Shown: positions 42,336 through 53,039 of the stretch, in pieces
Position numbering within the stretch: the first letter of the stretch is position 1
Layout of the letters: each line of letters opens with the position of its first letter
NCBI GenBank assembly: GCA_963575745.1
Contig: CAUYUJ010014210.1
Span: 243,189-307,188, forward strand
DNA from: Prorocentrum cordatum
Lineage: Eukaryota > Sar > Dinophyceae > Prorocentrales > Prorocentraceae
Direction: 5' to 3'
Length of the DNA stretch: 64,000 nucleotides
Notes under the pieces: generated by a model
Databases searched by the model: none
Seen by the model: the letters and a program-made list of their open reading frames with translations, nothing else
What the model was told of the DNA's origin: nothing
Translations under genes and position numbers: made by a program

Positions 42336-43514
42336 TCATCCCCAATGAACAATGCCATAGCCACGCGACCAGGCTTCCTGGACTTTAGGGTGCCCCCGAC
42401 AATGAAGACGACTTTGGGCTTTAAGGGGGCCTGTAGGCGGAAGACGGGAGCCCTCTCGAACACTAGCCTGAACAAACAAGAAGCCGTCTAGGAGTGAGAC
42501 ACACAGCAGTTTCTGACCCGGGAACGGGGGAGGGACAATAAGGGTTAAACAACTGAGCCAGGACTCATCGCTGAAACACGGGAGGGGGCAAGGGGCGAGG
42601 GCTAGACCCAGTCGGCGAAATTCAGGACATACATCAGAATGCTCCATAGAATCTGAAGCGCCAGGGCTCCCACAGTTCCAGCAGCATCGTTCAGGGCCTC
42701 GATGAAAGCGAGCACTAGTGCAGACGGCGCTGGATAGGACCCGCAGAACGGCAAGACCCCGATACAGAGAACAACATCTGGCAACCTTACGGATCGCCTG
42801 AATGACACCCGAAGTCTGGGACGCCGAAACCCCTGGGATCCACCGAACAGCCCGCATCTGAAGGCATCGGTTGGGTGGGATGGGGGCGGGGCGGGCGCGC
42901 GGGCGATTGAACAGCTTCCTGTGAAAACCATCAGCCTGCAGAACTGCCGAGCAGAGAGAGAGAGAGAGAGAGATGTGAACAGACCAGGTCGAGATCAGCC
43001 TTCGCGCAAACGAGCGTTGCCACCACGGGTATCTAGTGCGCCCTGGATGGTAGTCATCTTGCATACCTGGGTCCCCAAGCAATAGCCGCATTCTGGGGAA
43101 AGCAGAAGAGTGGTGTGCAAGCCGAACCTGTGTCGCAATACGCACTGACCCCAGATCAGGGAATTCCAGACTGGGCCCCAGGTCTCGCAGACGTGTACAC
43201 ATCGCGCGATTGAACGAGAAGCGCGGGCCAACAATAAGTTTTTGGCACACTTTCTGCTCGCATTGTCGAACGGCGCGAGAGAGCGGGTAGAACTGCATCA
43301 CGTAACGAAGCAGCGAGGCAGCGAAGATGACATACGTACGAATCGCCATTGCAAGTCCGAGCAGAAGACGACGCATGTCAATGCAGCGCTGGTGGCACTT
43401 CTGAAGTGCTACGTGCCACGCGCGCTCATGCCCTTCAGGCCCAATCCGGGTCCCCAAGTAACGTGCGTGCCGAGCAAGCTGAATCAACGATGCTCCGAGC
43501 TCCAGAGGCTCCAA
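42336..43514 (-). pseudogene. LINE copy B RT thumb and C-terminal zinc motif
   Basis: 392-codon frame. HARYLGTRIGPEGHERAW is the conserved motif after the RT palm; the thumb follows (IRTYVIFAASLLRYVMQFYP). CCWNCGSPGASDSMEHSDVC is the C-terminal Cys/His motif, with EH instead of HY. An (AG)n run at 42950-42972 is translated as part of the frame (HISLSLSLCS). Confidence 0.72.
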
Positions 43515-45181
43515 GAGACGGCCGTGCGTGCCAAATCATGCGCGGTGTAGGATGCAGGCAACAATGCACAAGCGCAAAATTCTGAAGCATCCGAGACAGA
43601 CCAATCGCATCATCTAAACTCTGCAGTAGAGGTAGCAGAAGAGGAAGCTCGAGGATAACATCACGCAATGCAAACCATAGATCATCAGCGCACGCGAGGA
43701 TCATTCTTTGAAGGACGTGAGCGGACCCAGCGAATGCAAGGATCAAGAGCCAGTGCGAAGAGTAGCATACTGGATGGGCCCCCCTTGGCGAACCCCACGG
43801 GCAAGACGAATGCTCCTGCGCCGTTTTCCACCAACGCAGACGTGCCCCAGATTCTCAGAGTAGAGCGCCTCGACAAAAACCAACCAGCCCAGGATGGACT
43901 TGCATCAGAACCAGGACCCGAAGGAGCCAGGAAATAGCGATGCGCGGTCAAGCAGCAGCGAAGCCCGTGAGGAACATGCACGCCAGATCCCCTCCCAGCG
44001 TAAATTGCTGGAGCCCCCAGACTTCAGCGCCCAGAATTTGATCAGTCATCGAGCGCCCCATGAGGCACGCCTGAGCTTGCGACGCAGTCTCACGGGCCAC
44101 GCGTTCCAATCTCCAAGAGAAAGCCAGGGGCATAATCTTACGTCTGTCATAGCTAGCGGTCGGCACGCGCCAGGAGAGCGAGAGGGAGACGAGGTGAAAT
44201 CGGATGGATGGCCCCCTTTCGCCGGAAACACCAATAACATGTCACGCGTACTCGCCGGGAGATCGGCGCCACGATGGCCCATGATGTGACCATAGGGACT
44301 GTGTAGCACGGCCATGAGAATGGGGGCTTCCAACACGAATACACAATGCCGTCTGGCCCTGGCATAGAACCTTCACGCCAGCGAACGAGTTCCTCAAACG
44401 CGTCGACATCCAGATGCCACTGATCACCGGAAAGCACATGAACGGGAACGATATGATTTGCCAGATCGGCCCAGAGATCCACATCGCACTCGCGCCCCCA
44501 AAAAACCGCCCCCCAGTGAACGGCCGGAGCCTCGCCAGCCCCCTCGGAAGATGCACGCGGGGCCCCATCCGAGCCCAAGATGTTCCTCAGCGAGACCCTC
44601 TTCTGAAGTGGCCTCCATAGAGCCTTGCGCCGCTGCAACCTCGAGCGCATGCGAGCTTTTATGTCAGGCTCGGCCCCCTGGTCGGCTGCCATTTCAAACT
44701 CCAAAATACGAGTGTTCTGCGGCGTCTGGATTTGGTCGCAGAGAGAAGGCAACGAGCAGCAGATACCAGACGTGAGGTCAAAGAAACGAGCGAGAGCAGG
44801 ATAGCACTGCACTGCATCACTGACACGCTGCAAACTCCGTGCTCGCGCCCCTCGCAGCGCTGCGAGTGCGAAGTGGATCCTTTCACCGGCCTTAACTGCC
44901 AGCGCTCCTTTCATGCGTCGACGGGTTTGTGTAGCAACCTCCCACATGCACTGCTTCGCGAAGCTGACTTGATCTCCAATCGGCGCCGATCGATCCATGT
45001 CTTGCATCGGCGCCGATCGATCCATGTCTTGTAAGAGGAATTCAAGCTCCGCATGGAATGTGGGCTGATACCCCGCCCACGGTGGGATCTTCAGAAAGTC
45101 TGCTTGAACAAATCTACGAAAAGTCGCAAGCGCAGGGATGTTACCCGATGCGTTGCCAGTGCATGTCGCTTGTCCAACCAC
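43435..45181 (-). pseudogene. LINE copy B reverse transcriptase, frameshifted
   Basis: Pre-RT helical region (RRMKGALAVKAGERIHFALA), fingers GSMPGPDGIVYSCW, then in other frames CRPLAMTD, SMTDQILGAEVWGLQQ, LPVGFAKGGPSSMLLFALAL (motif B) and LACADDLWFAL (motif C, both Asp present). A 28-bp tandem duplication near 44978-45033 repeats QDMDRSAP. Several indels. Confidence 0.72.
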
Positions 45182-45328
45182 AGACGGTCAAGACGGCTCA
45201 CATGGACCAGTTCGCTATTCAGAACTTATCTTCGGGTGGGGCCAGGCTAGTGAATATCAGTCCAACGCGGAAAGTGCCGAAAGAACGAGTCATGTCGATA
45301 CGGATCCCCAGGACGCCGCCCAAAACCA

Positions 45329-46000
45329 TCACCACGCTGCCTCCCGTCCTCCTCCAGAGGAGAGTTGAAATCTCCTCCTGTCAAAATCATAGCAGCCCCA
45401 GACCCACGAAGGCAATCCTGAATTCACCGAAGTGCACGATTCAAAGCCCAAGTGGGCCCCCCCAGAGGTAGGAAGATGAACATTAAGAGCCCATAGAGAT
45501 CCATGGGGGCCAGTACATTCAGTTAGAAGGATGCGTCCATCGTCAAGCTTGGGGTGTCGAGTGTCCGTGAAGAGAGAGCATAGAGATGGAGAGATAGCAA
45601 TAATAACACCACCAACAATATCAGAAAAGTGCCCCGAAAACCCCAGTCCAATTCCGTAAAGCATGCTAAAGAGCCTTCGCATCGCCAGCTGTGCCATGAG
45701 TTTCTTGCAGGCAGAGAGTGCTTGTACGCCGAGGATATGCAAGTAACTTTTTGTATCGACGAGATGCACGCAGAGAGGTAGAGGTGAGGGAAGCGAAGAG
45801 TCCTCTAGAGTTCCAAGTGAGAGCAGAGAAAGATCAGGAAGGGGGAGGGGCGAAGGGCAGATACATTTCAAACGGCGTCCCCGAGACATTGCTGCTGTTG
45901 GAGTCTGAATCAGAAGAGTCAGAGGACGAGCTGGACCCAGAGCTCGAACTGGAGGGAAGATTAAACACAATCCCCCAATCAAGAGCGACGGCCTCAAGCT
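45329..46000 (-). pseudogene. LINE copy B AP-type endonuclease remnant
   Basis: Minus frame with LYGIGLGFSGHFSDIVGGVI and TECTGPHGSLWALNVHLPTS, matching the G-G-V-x-I and L-x-V-N-V-H region of AP endonucleases. N- and C-terminal motifs are lost or in other frames. Confidence 0.5.
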
Positions 46001-46084
46001 TGCCCTGAAACGCAGAGGGGCCCGGAGACAAAACTGAACTTATTGGCCTACTCGAAACCTGCTTACAATCTAGCCAATCAAGCT

Positions 46085-46774
46085 CTAAATCAAAATGGAC
46101 GCGTGGGAACCGTCTCGAACGCATCCTGGAACTTCTGACGAAAGGGGGGCAGTATCAAGGCCGAGGGCCCTCAAGCCAACGTCATCGGCTTCAATGCGAA
46201 TTACATTCTGCTTCCGGGGGCAGCAATGCAAATGAAACAGCGGAACTGCGTCCTCCTTCGAGCGAAGACCGAAAACATCGCCTCCGATCCAAGTCGAATT
46301 CGCCTGAAGACCTTGCTTGTTTGGTTCTTCCTGGACTGCGGCACGAACCTTACCCATCTTGAAGAAGAGAAGCCGATGCTGGGGAGAGAGATTGCGACGA
46401 ACACGAAGAGGCTAGACTCCGGAGGGGTTGCAAGGGTTGGGAATCGAGTAGCTCTCACTCAACTTCCTGAAGTTGTCCGAAGAGTCAGAGGCCATGGCGG
46501 GGGACGGGACATCGAGAGCAACCTTCTTCTGCATATCATACGCACGCACACGGATGAGACGCCCTTCTTCCGTTGCCGCACACTTCGATACGATATCGTT
46601 GGCCACGCGCTCGAGAGTCGAAGCCATGAGACGATCCTGACACCCAAGAATGAGCAGACTATGAGCATTTTCGAGACTCGTAACAGACGAACCTCCTCCT
46701 CCTCCACCGCCTGTCGACGTAGAACTATCCCCAATCGGCCCACCATCAAGAGCACGACGCTTGCCAGACTGCAC
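46085..46774 (-). pseudogene. LINE copy B ORF1-like segment
   Basis: ATG at 46774, only 27 bases after the DinoSL relic. First frame: GGGGGGGSSVTSLENAHSLL then LASTLERVANDIVSKCA-type helix (LMASTLERVANDIVSKCAAT); downstream frames include KMGKVRAAVQEEPNKQGLQA. Position argues for ORF1 (nucleic-acid binding); sequence alone does not prove it. Confidence 0.45.
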
Positions 46775-46801
46775 TGCATGAGAGAGGAGCCTACGGGAAG
46801 G

Positions 46802-46822
46802 CCTGAGCCAAAATGGCTACGG

Positions 46823-46823
<1 letters not shown>
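46802..46823 (-). other. DinoSL relic
   Basis: Minus strand TCCGTAGCCATTTTGGC then TCAGG, one mismatch to the dinoflagellate spliced leader (final AAG read as AGG). Abuts (ATC)n directly at its 5' end. Confidence 0.93.
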
Positions 46824-46853
<30 letters not shown>

Positions 46854-46915
46854 CGGTGATGATGATGATGATGAGGATGGGGATGGTGATGCTGATATGT
46901 ATGTATGTATGTATG
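46823..46915. repeat. (GAT)n and (GTAT)n microsatellite
   Basis: GATGATG to about 46895, then GTATGTATGTATG. Lies between the 3' end of the LINE at 46982-52080 and the DinoSL of LINE copy B. Confidence 0.95.
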
Positions 46916-46981
46916 CTCCTCGAAACGAGTTCGGCCCTGACCAGAGCTGGGAGACTGAAGGCGACGGAAAACTTCACGAAA

Positions 46982-49136
46982 CTAAAAGTGTGCAACATAA
47001 CGCCATGGAACAACTATACTCACGTAGTGGGGCCATTGCTCGGAGCTTTGGGCACGCACATTCCCGGGCTGGGGGAGGTGAGGACAACGAGAGAGGAAGG
47101 ATTCCCACCTCCAGGGACGGAGCTTGCGCGCGTGGCCTTGTCGCCCGCGACCGAGAGCTCGTTCCTGCGCACGAAGGAACCTCGCGCCCCTAAGATGGAG
47201 GACCTGAGGGGTAATGCGGGCGGGGTCTCTCGCACTCAGTTGTTCAAGATGACCTGCCCATCGAAACTGCAGCTGCATCAGATACTCATCCCAATCCAGA
47301 ATCCCCAGCCTTTTCCTCACTTCGTTTATCTTGCCATAGGTACGGACCATGAAATCACCCCAGGGTTCATGACTGACTCTTCGGAATCCGAAAACTCGAC
47401 GGTGGAGGGTAGCTTGGAGTCCTCTCAGCTTGGCGTGCTGGTCTTTTCTCAGGTTCCACCCTTTTGCACCCCAAAAGAGACTGCTGCGGATCACGCTGTC
47501 GCACAAAGGGAGCCTCTTCTCGAGCGGGGCGTGATGCTGGCAGAATACAGACCGCCATTTAAACCGCGACTTCCAGGCTTGTGAGATCCGATATTCCAAT
47601 GCAGCATCATCTCGTCCGTCGTGTGACAACATGGCCCCCAGGATCTTGATACCTTCGGTTTTTGGGGCCCGTCTGATTTCGTGTCCCTGTATCGGAACCG
47701 ATTCGTTCCATCAGGAAGCCTCTGGGAAGGAAGTGCTCGACCACTCACACTCAGAAAAATCCACTTCGTATCCGCCGTCTTGCAGGATCTGGAGCCAGCT
47801 TTCCGTCATAATTTTCATCTCCCTGCGGGTCCTTCCCAGGATCCAGAAATTGTCAGCGAAGCACAAGATGGGTATGAACAAATCCTCCTGCCTGTCGGTG
47901 GATACCTGCCAGCGGAAACCCCAGTCATGCTTCTCGCAGAGTTTGACGAACTGGTCAATCAGGACGTCCAGCCGCAGATTGAACAGATACGGCGCAGCAG
48001 GGCCCCCCTGCACCAGAGAGCGGGTTCTGCCGACAGGAGCCGAACAGGTGAGGTCGTCCAGTGAAGCTGTCGCTGTCATTCTGCCTACTTCACGGAGCCA
48101 GCCTGCGAGCAAAATCTTCGGGGCTCCATGTTTGACCCCGGCCCGTGCCACTTTACCGCGGTCCGTGTAACCATGAGCTTTGAGAATATCTCCCGCGAAG
48201 GTGAAGAGGGAGTTCTCTGGGTCCCACTCGTTGCGTTTCTCGAATAATTGTCTGAAAATGAAAATAACTTCCTCTGCTTGAGAATCCTTTTCGAAAGGCG
48301 AATTGGTACTTCGAATGTTGCCGTTGTTCAGGACTGAGGAGGAGGAGTAGGGCGTGGCTATACCATTTGTAAATGACAGGCAGCAACGTGATGGGTCGCA
48401 AGTCCGTGATGCTCCCCGACTTGCAGAAACCTTTCATCGCTAAAAGATTGATCATGTGAGACCCCCATACGTTATCTTCGTGCTCGCCTCGCGAGTTCAG
48501 CAGACGGTGCTTAAACATGTCGGCGACGCACTCAAAAGCTTGCTCGGGCAACTGCGCTAGCATCTCCACCACTACCCCATCTTGCTTAGAGCCCTGCTTA
48601 CCCATCTTCATTTTGAGTAAAGCCTCCTGAACCCACCCACGATCAGTGTGTCTAAAGGCCTCGAGCGCTGACGGACTCCAGTGATGATGCATCCACGGGG
48701 GGCCCTTCGTCGTCGTTCGTTTGGGGGCAGGGACGTCAGGGCCAGATGAGGAGGTCGTAGGTGTCGGGTCCCCGAAGAGGTCCGAAAAGAAGTCCGTCAA
48801 CATCTTGGATTTCTGTCTGGTCGTCGTCGCCGTCAAAGTCACTTCATTCTGGGTCCAGTTGAGTTCGGGGATACGAGGGCGGGCTTTGGGGCGTCCAAGG
48901 AAACGTTTTGTCTTGAGGGCTTCATTGAGTTTGGCCGTGGACCGCATCCTGGAGATCTGTCTTCTAAGTCGGTAAATATCCTTCGCTAGGTGTTTGCGCA
49001 TGTGGTCCCCCGCCTCCACGCGTAACTGGCGCTGCAAATCGCGAACGCGAGCAAGGAGCGGATCATCTGCTGCTACTGCACCTGATTTGTGTCTAGGGCA
49101 GCCTCGACCACATCGAGGCGCGACGCTGGAGACCAC
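46982..49136 (-). pseudogene. Reverse transcriptase of the second-type LINE, frameshifted
   Basis: Three frames in sequence. 49136-48153: helical lead-in (LARVRDLQRQLRVEAGDHM), fingers EALLKMKMGKQGSKQDGVVV and ITDLRPITLLPVIYKWYS, YQFAFRKGFS. 48151-47711: TRSLVQGGPAAPYLFNLRLD (motif B) and PILCFADNFWILG (motif C, FADN in place of FADD). 47632-46982: thumb with KGWNLRKDQHAKLRGLQATL and LQFRWAGHLEQL. Motif A is degraded near the 48153 junction. Confidence 0.78.
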
Positions 49137-50437
49137 GTTCGTGAAAGTTCCCAGGGTCGGTGCAGTTTTTTTCCGTCCGCGCCCGTACGAGGCATAGGCG
49201 AGGGCAAGGTCGACTCCGTGAGGTTCCCGACGAGAAATTCAGGACAGCTGGTCTCGAACCTCTTCTGTTGGCGTTGCATATGTTCATGGGCCGGAAGACA
49301 GAGTTGCTGAACACCGCCCAACAATCGAAGAAAGTCAGCTTGCAACCAGTCGACCTGCGCAGGTCGTGACCACTTTGGTACCTCCGAGGCTGTACGGGCT
49401 CCCTGTTTGGCTAGGTAATCGGCGTAGTCGTTTCCAACGTTCTCGGACTGATGCGATCGATCCCAGACGATTTGGACCCGAAAGTATTTCCGAACTTGCT
49501 GAACTAAATGACGAACGAGGTAGGCCAAGAGAACATTCTCTTTCGGTCGCATCGTGCCCTCCGCCGCAAGAGTCGCATACTTCGCATCGACGTGAACGAT
49601 GATCGCGTTACCCAAAGGGATCAGAAACTTGTCGGACCTGAATCTTTTTCGGGAGCCAGGGAGGACCGAAAGCGCCAGCTGGTGTTGACCCTGCTGCAAG
49701 AGCCAGAAACTGAGTTCAATCAGCGCCGTGATCTCGGCCGCACCGTTGGTGCGTCGCACTGCCCCAAAAAAAGCTCTATGTTGCGGGTCGTCGGCAACGG
49801 GTCCGCAAGCTGCTAGGAGAGCCTGAGATCTGGTAGATGGAGCATCGCATCCCTGAGGAAAGACCGTGCATCCCCAACCAGCTTTTGGTTCCACCCGTTT
49901 CGGCAGTCTTCTTCCCTTGGTAAAACTCCCGTCGGTCCAGATATGCCAGGCCCACGGGTCCAGGGTGGGTTCGAACTCTTGTCCAGGAAAAAGTGGAAGC
50001 TCCAGTTCGTCACAGATCTTGCATGAGTACTCTGAGTCCTGCATCTGCCAGCCTAGCGACGATCGTGCCGACCGAAATGACAGAGCAGGCATGGAAGACT
50101 TAAAATCCTGCAGCGCGATGCATGCCGGCCCGTGGTCCGACTCGGTCGCCGCCGACGCAGGTAGTGCTACATCAAGCTTGATTTGCCTATCCAGCAAGTC
50201 TCGGGAACCCCCCGCGCAATCGATCTGCTGCGGAGCCACCCCCGTCTTATAATCATAAAGACACGCCCAACAATCGGAGGGGGCGGAATCCAGGGTGTTG
50301 AGGAGAGCGAGGTCGTGAGTCTTGACGAAATCCAGGAAATGGGGGGCGACGAGATCCCGACGAGTAGTAGTATTGGGGCCAACCCACGGAGCAGCATGCC
50401 TATTGCCCACAGTGGCCTGGGCGCCCACTCCAATCAC
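49073..50437 (-). CDS. Endonuclease C-terminus fused to RNase H
   Basis: 454 codons. Residues 1-112: endonuclease end with a degraded GDFN position (VIGVGAQ), QQIDCAGGSRDLL and ESDHGPACIAL (SDH motif at 100-102). Residues about 163-350: RNase H with the full acidic set, IWTDGSF (D169), NGAAEITALIEL (E235), VHVDAKYA (D284) and NVGNDYADYLAK (D340), plus His329. Residues 350-454: basic linker with a HEHMQRQQKRFE helix towards RT. RNase H would remove element RNA during reverse transcription. Confidence 0.82.
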   Translation of the reverse strand: MIGVGAQATVGNRHAAPWVGPNTTTRRDLVAPHFLDFVKTHDLALLNTLDSAPSDCWACLYDYKTGVAPQQIDCAGGSRDLLDRQIKLDVALPASAATESDHGPACIALQDFKSSMPALSFRSARSSLGWQMQDSEYSCKICDELELPLFPGQEFEPTLDPWAWHIWTDGSFTKGRRLPKRVEPKAGWGCTVFPQGCDAPSTRSQALLAACGPVADDPQHRAFFGAVRRTNGAAEITALIELSFWLLQQGQHQLALSVLPGSRKRFRSDKFLIPLGNAIIVHVDAKYATLAAEGTMRPKENVLLAYLVRHLVQQVRKYFRVQIVWDRSHQSENVGNDYADYLAKQGARTASEVPKWSRPAQVDWLQADFLRLLGGVQQLCLPAHEHMQRQQKRFETSCPEFLVGNLTESTLPSPMPRTGADGKKLHRPWELSRTWSPASRLDVVEAALDTNQVQ

Positions 50438-50880
50438 TAAATGATCGCACGAGCTTGCTGCAATTAATTCGTGAACACAATCAATACTTGCATTGTACCC
50501 AGCTACGTTATGATAAGAAGGTAGGTGGGCTCAGACGAGGAGGATACTCTGAGGACCCCACCGAAGCCCCACGGACATAGCCTCTCCACGTTGTTTGAAG
50601 GACGAACCGACATCTCCCGCGAAAGTACGATGTACAAGAATAGCTGCCCCCCTCCGCCCCATCATGGGAGCCCGAAACAAAAAGGATATGGCCGCCACCC
50701 ATGGCACCAACACGGAAGTGTTCTGAGCACGCAGCCTCCTGCAGAAAAAAGAACATCCCAATGCTCATCTTTCTCCAGCTCTGCACAAAAAGAATCGAAT
50801 CCGTTCTCGATGCTACGCACATTCCACGAGATCATTCGCAATGTCGAGCATCGAACCTGGGGCACAGTTGGCCCCACACC
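50437..50880 (-). pseudogene. Endonuclease N-terminal half, frameshifted
   Basis: LRMISWNVRSIENGFDSFCA (the I-x-W-N-V start of AP endonucleases) at 50840-50780, then in shifted frames FFLQEAACSEHFRVGAMGGG (the QE motif) and GAAILVHRTFAG. Joins the preceding CDS via SYHNVAGYNASIDCVHELIA. Two indels. Confidence 0.68.
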
Positions 50881-52020
50881 TCAGCGCATGCCGAAGTTGA
50901 TATCCTGCAGGTGCTCGGCGAAGCGAATGTTCAGCTGCGATGCCTGCGCCTGCGTTGAGACCTCGAAGAGACCCGTCCCACGATTGGCCTCGAAAAGGCG
51001 ACTGATCATGCCGTCCTGCGAGCGGCAGCGCACGATGCCCGCGTCCCAGTCGCACGGCAGGACCTGCTGCAAGTCGTCACGCGACGGGTTCTCGGACAGG
51101 CGCTTGATTGACTTCAGGTGTGCGATCATGATGTTTCGGGCTGCTGACGTTCTCTTGCTCATCTAGCGCTCGTCCTCGGTGCTGTCAATATGGTGAAATA
51201 GTTGCCGACCGTTGTGGTCGAACTTGTGCCCTTTGAATGCCTTCAGAAAAGTCCACATGTTAGAAGATGAGCGAAACTTGATTTCCCCAATGGATGAGAA
51301 CGGGCCAAGCGTATATATGTCCTCCACTAAGTCGGGGCCCGTCCAGTTCGGGAAAGATGGGTTGATCGCCACGATGCCTCTGAGCTTCTGAATAATAAGA
51401 GCCTTCTCCGTGTCCGTCGGGAAACCGCCCACCACGATGATCTGGCGACGAGTCTTCGGTACACAATCCGCTCCACGACTGTACGGGTTGCCTGGATGGA
51501 CACTGGGGCCTGAACGAGTACCGCCCATGTCACCAGATGTGGATGAGTTGGAGCACGCTCCCCCTCGCTCGAGGGCCGAAGTACGGCTGGCGAGGTCCTG
51601 TAAAGCGCGATCCGTCTTGTCGATTCTGGATGACATGGCTTCCATACGCGTGCCCATCAAGTCAACTTTCAAATCCATGCTGGTCTGCTTAGCTGAAACC
51701 AGGTTCACGTCCTGGCGGATGCCTGCCAAGTCCGGGTTCAGCGATGCCTTGATCGCTTCCACCAGCGTGGCCGCCTCCGGGTTCAGGCCTTGGAGCAGGG
51801 GTGGGGCCTGGCAAGCTGGGCTGGTAGCAGCACGGTCGAAGACTTCGATGTCGGTGGCCTCTCCGTCCTCCATCGCGTCGGCTCCTCCATGAAGACGTGC
51901 TTGTTTGGCGGGTGGTGCGGCGGCGCCTCCCGACCCTAGGGCGCCCGACATGATTCGATCCACTATGCTGAAAAGAGAGACGGGGCTGGAAGTGAAACTG
52001 GGATGGAAAGAGGATACCAA
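50881..52020 (-). pseudogene. ORF1 of the second-type LINE
   Basis: One frame interrupted by a single TAG at 51165-51163, followed at once by ATG. Acidic/Ala-rich N-terminus, then a coiled coil (LKVDLMGTRMEAMSSRIDKT, RALQDLASRTSALE), then an RRM-like part starting RQIIVVGGFPTDTEKALIIQ and ending near KFDHNGRQLFHHI, then (after the TAG) a C-terminal part with MIAHLKSIKRLSENPSRDDL. Coiled coil-RRM-C-terminal domain matches LINE-1-like ORF1 proteins, which coat element RNA. Confidence 0.7.
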
Positions 52021-52065
52021 TGCTCGTGGATGCGCGCGAGAAAGGTGGACAGGTCCTCAACAGTG

Positions 52066-52080
52066 CTTGAGCCAAAATGG
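52066..52080 (-). other. DinoSL relic, 5'-truncated
   Basis: Minus strand reads CCATTTTGGCTCAAG, an exact match to the last 15 nt of the spliced leader; the first seven are replaced by (ATC)n. ORF1 starts 60 bases downstream. Confidence 0.88.
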
Positions 52081-52180
52081 TGATGATGATACTGATGATG
52101 GTGATGATGACGATGATGATGATGATGGTGATGATGATGATGGTGATGATGACCATGATGATTATGGGGAGGAAGAGGAG
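52081..52180. repeat. (GAT)n microsatellite
   Basis: GATGATG with GGTGATGATGA interruptions and a GGA end. Confidence 0.95.
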
Positions 52181-52900
52181 GATGAGGAGGACGGAGACGA
52201 GGACTTGAGTGGAGTGTCAGCAGCGGTCGGCGGCTTAACGGAGAGAAGGAGAGCAATGACCAACAGTACTTTCGCGCGTGACAGCCTTCCTGGGCACCGC
52301 ACGCCGCGTTGTAAGCTTTAGGTCTCGCGGCCGCCCTTGGGTCCAAGCCCCTGGACAGCTTCGACAATGCCCCGCCCGGAGTCTGCGATAAACTATTGGA
52401 AGAGGCACTGCGCTGATTGCGGCCGTTCCCAATGCCTCAAGGGCACATCGGGCACAAACCCAATGACGTGTACGGTGCGTCCCCTGGCCTCTAACGTGCA
52501 TGTTGGTGCCACCCGCTCTTGATGAGCGCCCTGGGGGGCACCAGGCGGCAGGGGCTGCGGAGCCAACTCCAAACTTCGCAGCGGACTGGCCGTTCGTGGC
52601 ACGCACTGCAACTGGCACGTGGACCCCGCTAGCGCACAGCGTGCGCACCAGCACCGCGAGCGGCCGCCAAGCGCTCTGCGGGAAGCGCCCCCCTTCGCCT
52701 CGCGACGATCGGGGGGTCAAACGCTCGCGCCCTTTTCGGATTCCGCGCGCGCACGCGTTTGCAGACGATGCAGGGCGAGCTGTTCTGTCCGTCGTAGGTC
52801 GGTGCGACCGTGGCCCGCGACTGCGTAGCGCGGCAACCCCGCGGACCACGCTGGAAGTCTAACGCACACGCCAGATGTCCGGATCTAGCGGCAAGTATCT
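52181..52900. other. No supported gene
   Basis: Unique GC-rich sequence between (GAT)n and the 3' side of the next unit; 52920-53035 is a GGA/AGGAAC microsatellite. Open frames on both strands are of mixed composition and unassigned. Confidence 0.45.
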
Positions 52901-53039
52901 GGGCTAGGGTGAAAAGAAAAGGAAGGGGACGAAGAGGAGGATGAGGAGCAGGAGGAGGAAGAGGAGGAACGGAGGAGGAAAGGCGAGGAGGAGGAAGAAG
53001 AGGAGGAACGGAGGAGGAAGAGGAGGAACGGAGCGTGGC

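Larger units (their letters stand above)
42336..46823 (-). mobile_element. LINE copy B, DinoSL-headed, heavily frameshifted
   Basis: From the DinoSL relic at 46823 downward: ORF1-like segment, AP endonuclease, RT and C-terminal zinc motif, in the order expected for a near full-length LINE. At least four frame changes are needed, so it is inactive. It lies immediately downstream (in minus-strand sense) of the next LINE's end, with only (GAT)n between them. Confidence 0.78.
46982..52080 (-). mobile_element. Second-type LINE, DinoSL-headed: ORF1, endonuclease, RNase H, RT
   Basis: Minus strand from a truncated DinoSL at 52080: ORF1 with coiled coil and RRM-like part, AP endonuclease, RNase H and then RT with a long thumb. 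Endonuclease and RNase H share one uninterrupted 454-codon frame, so RNase H precedes RT by design and not by a nested insertion. In I, R1-like and related LINE clades RNase H follows RT. The copy has several frame breaks. Flanked by (GAT)n on both sides (52081-52180 and 46823-46895). Confidence 0.8.
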
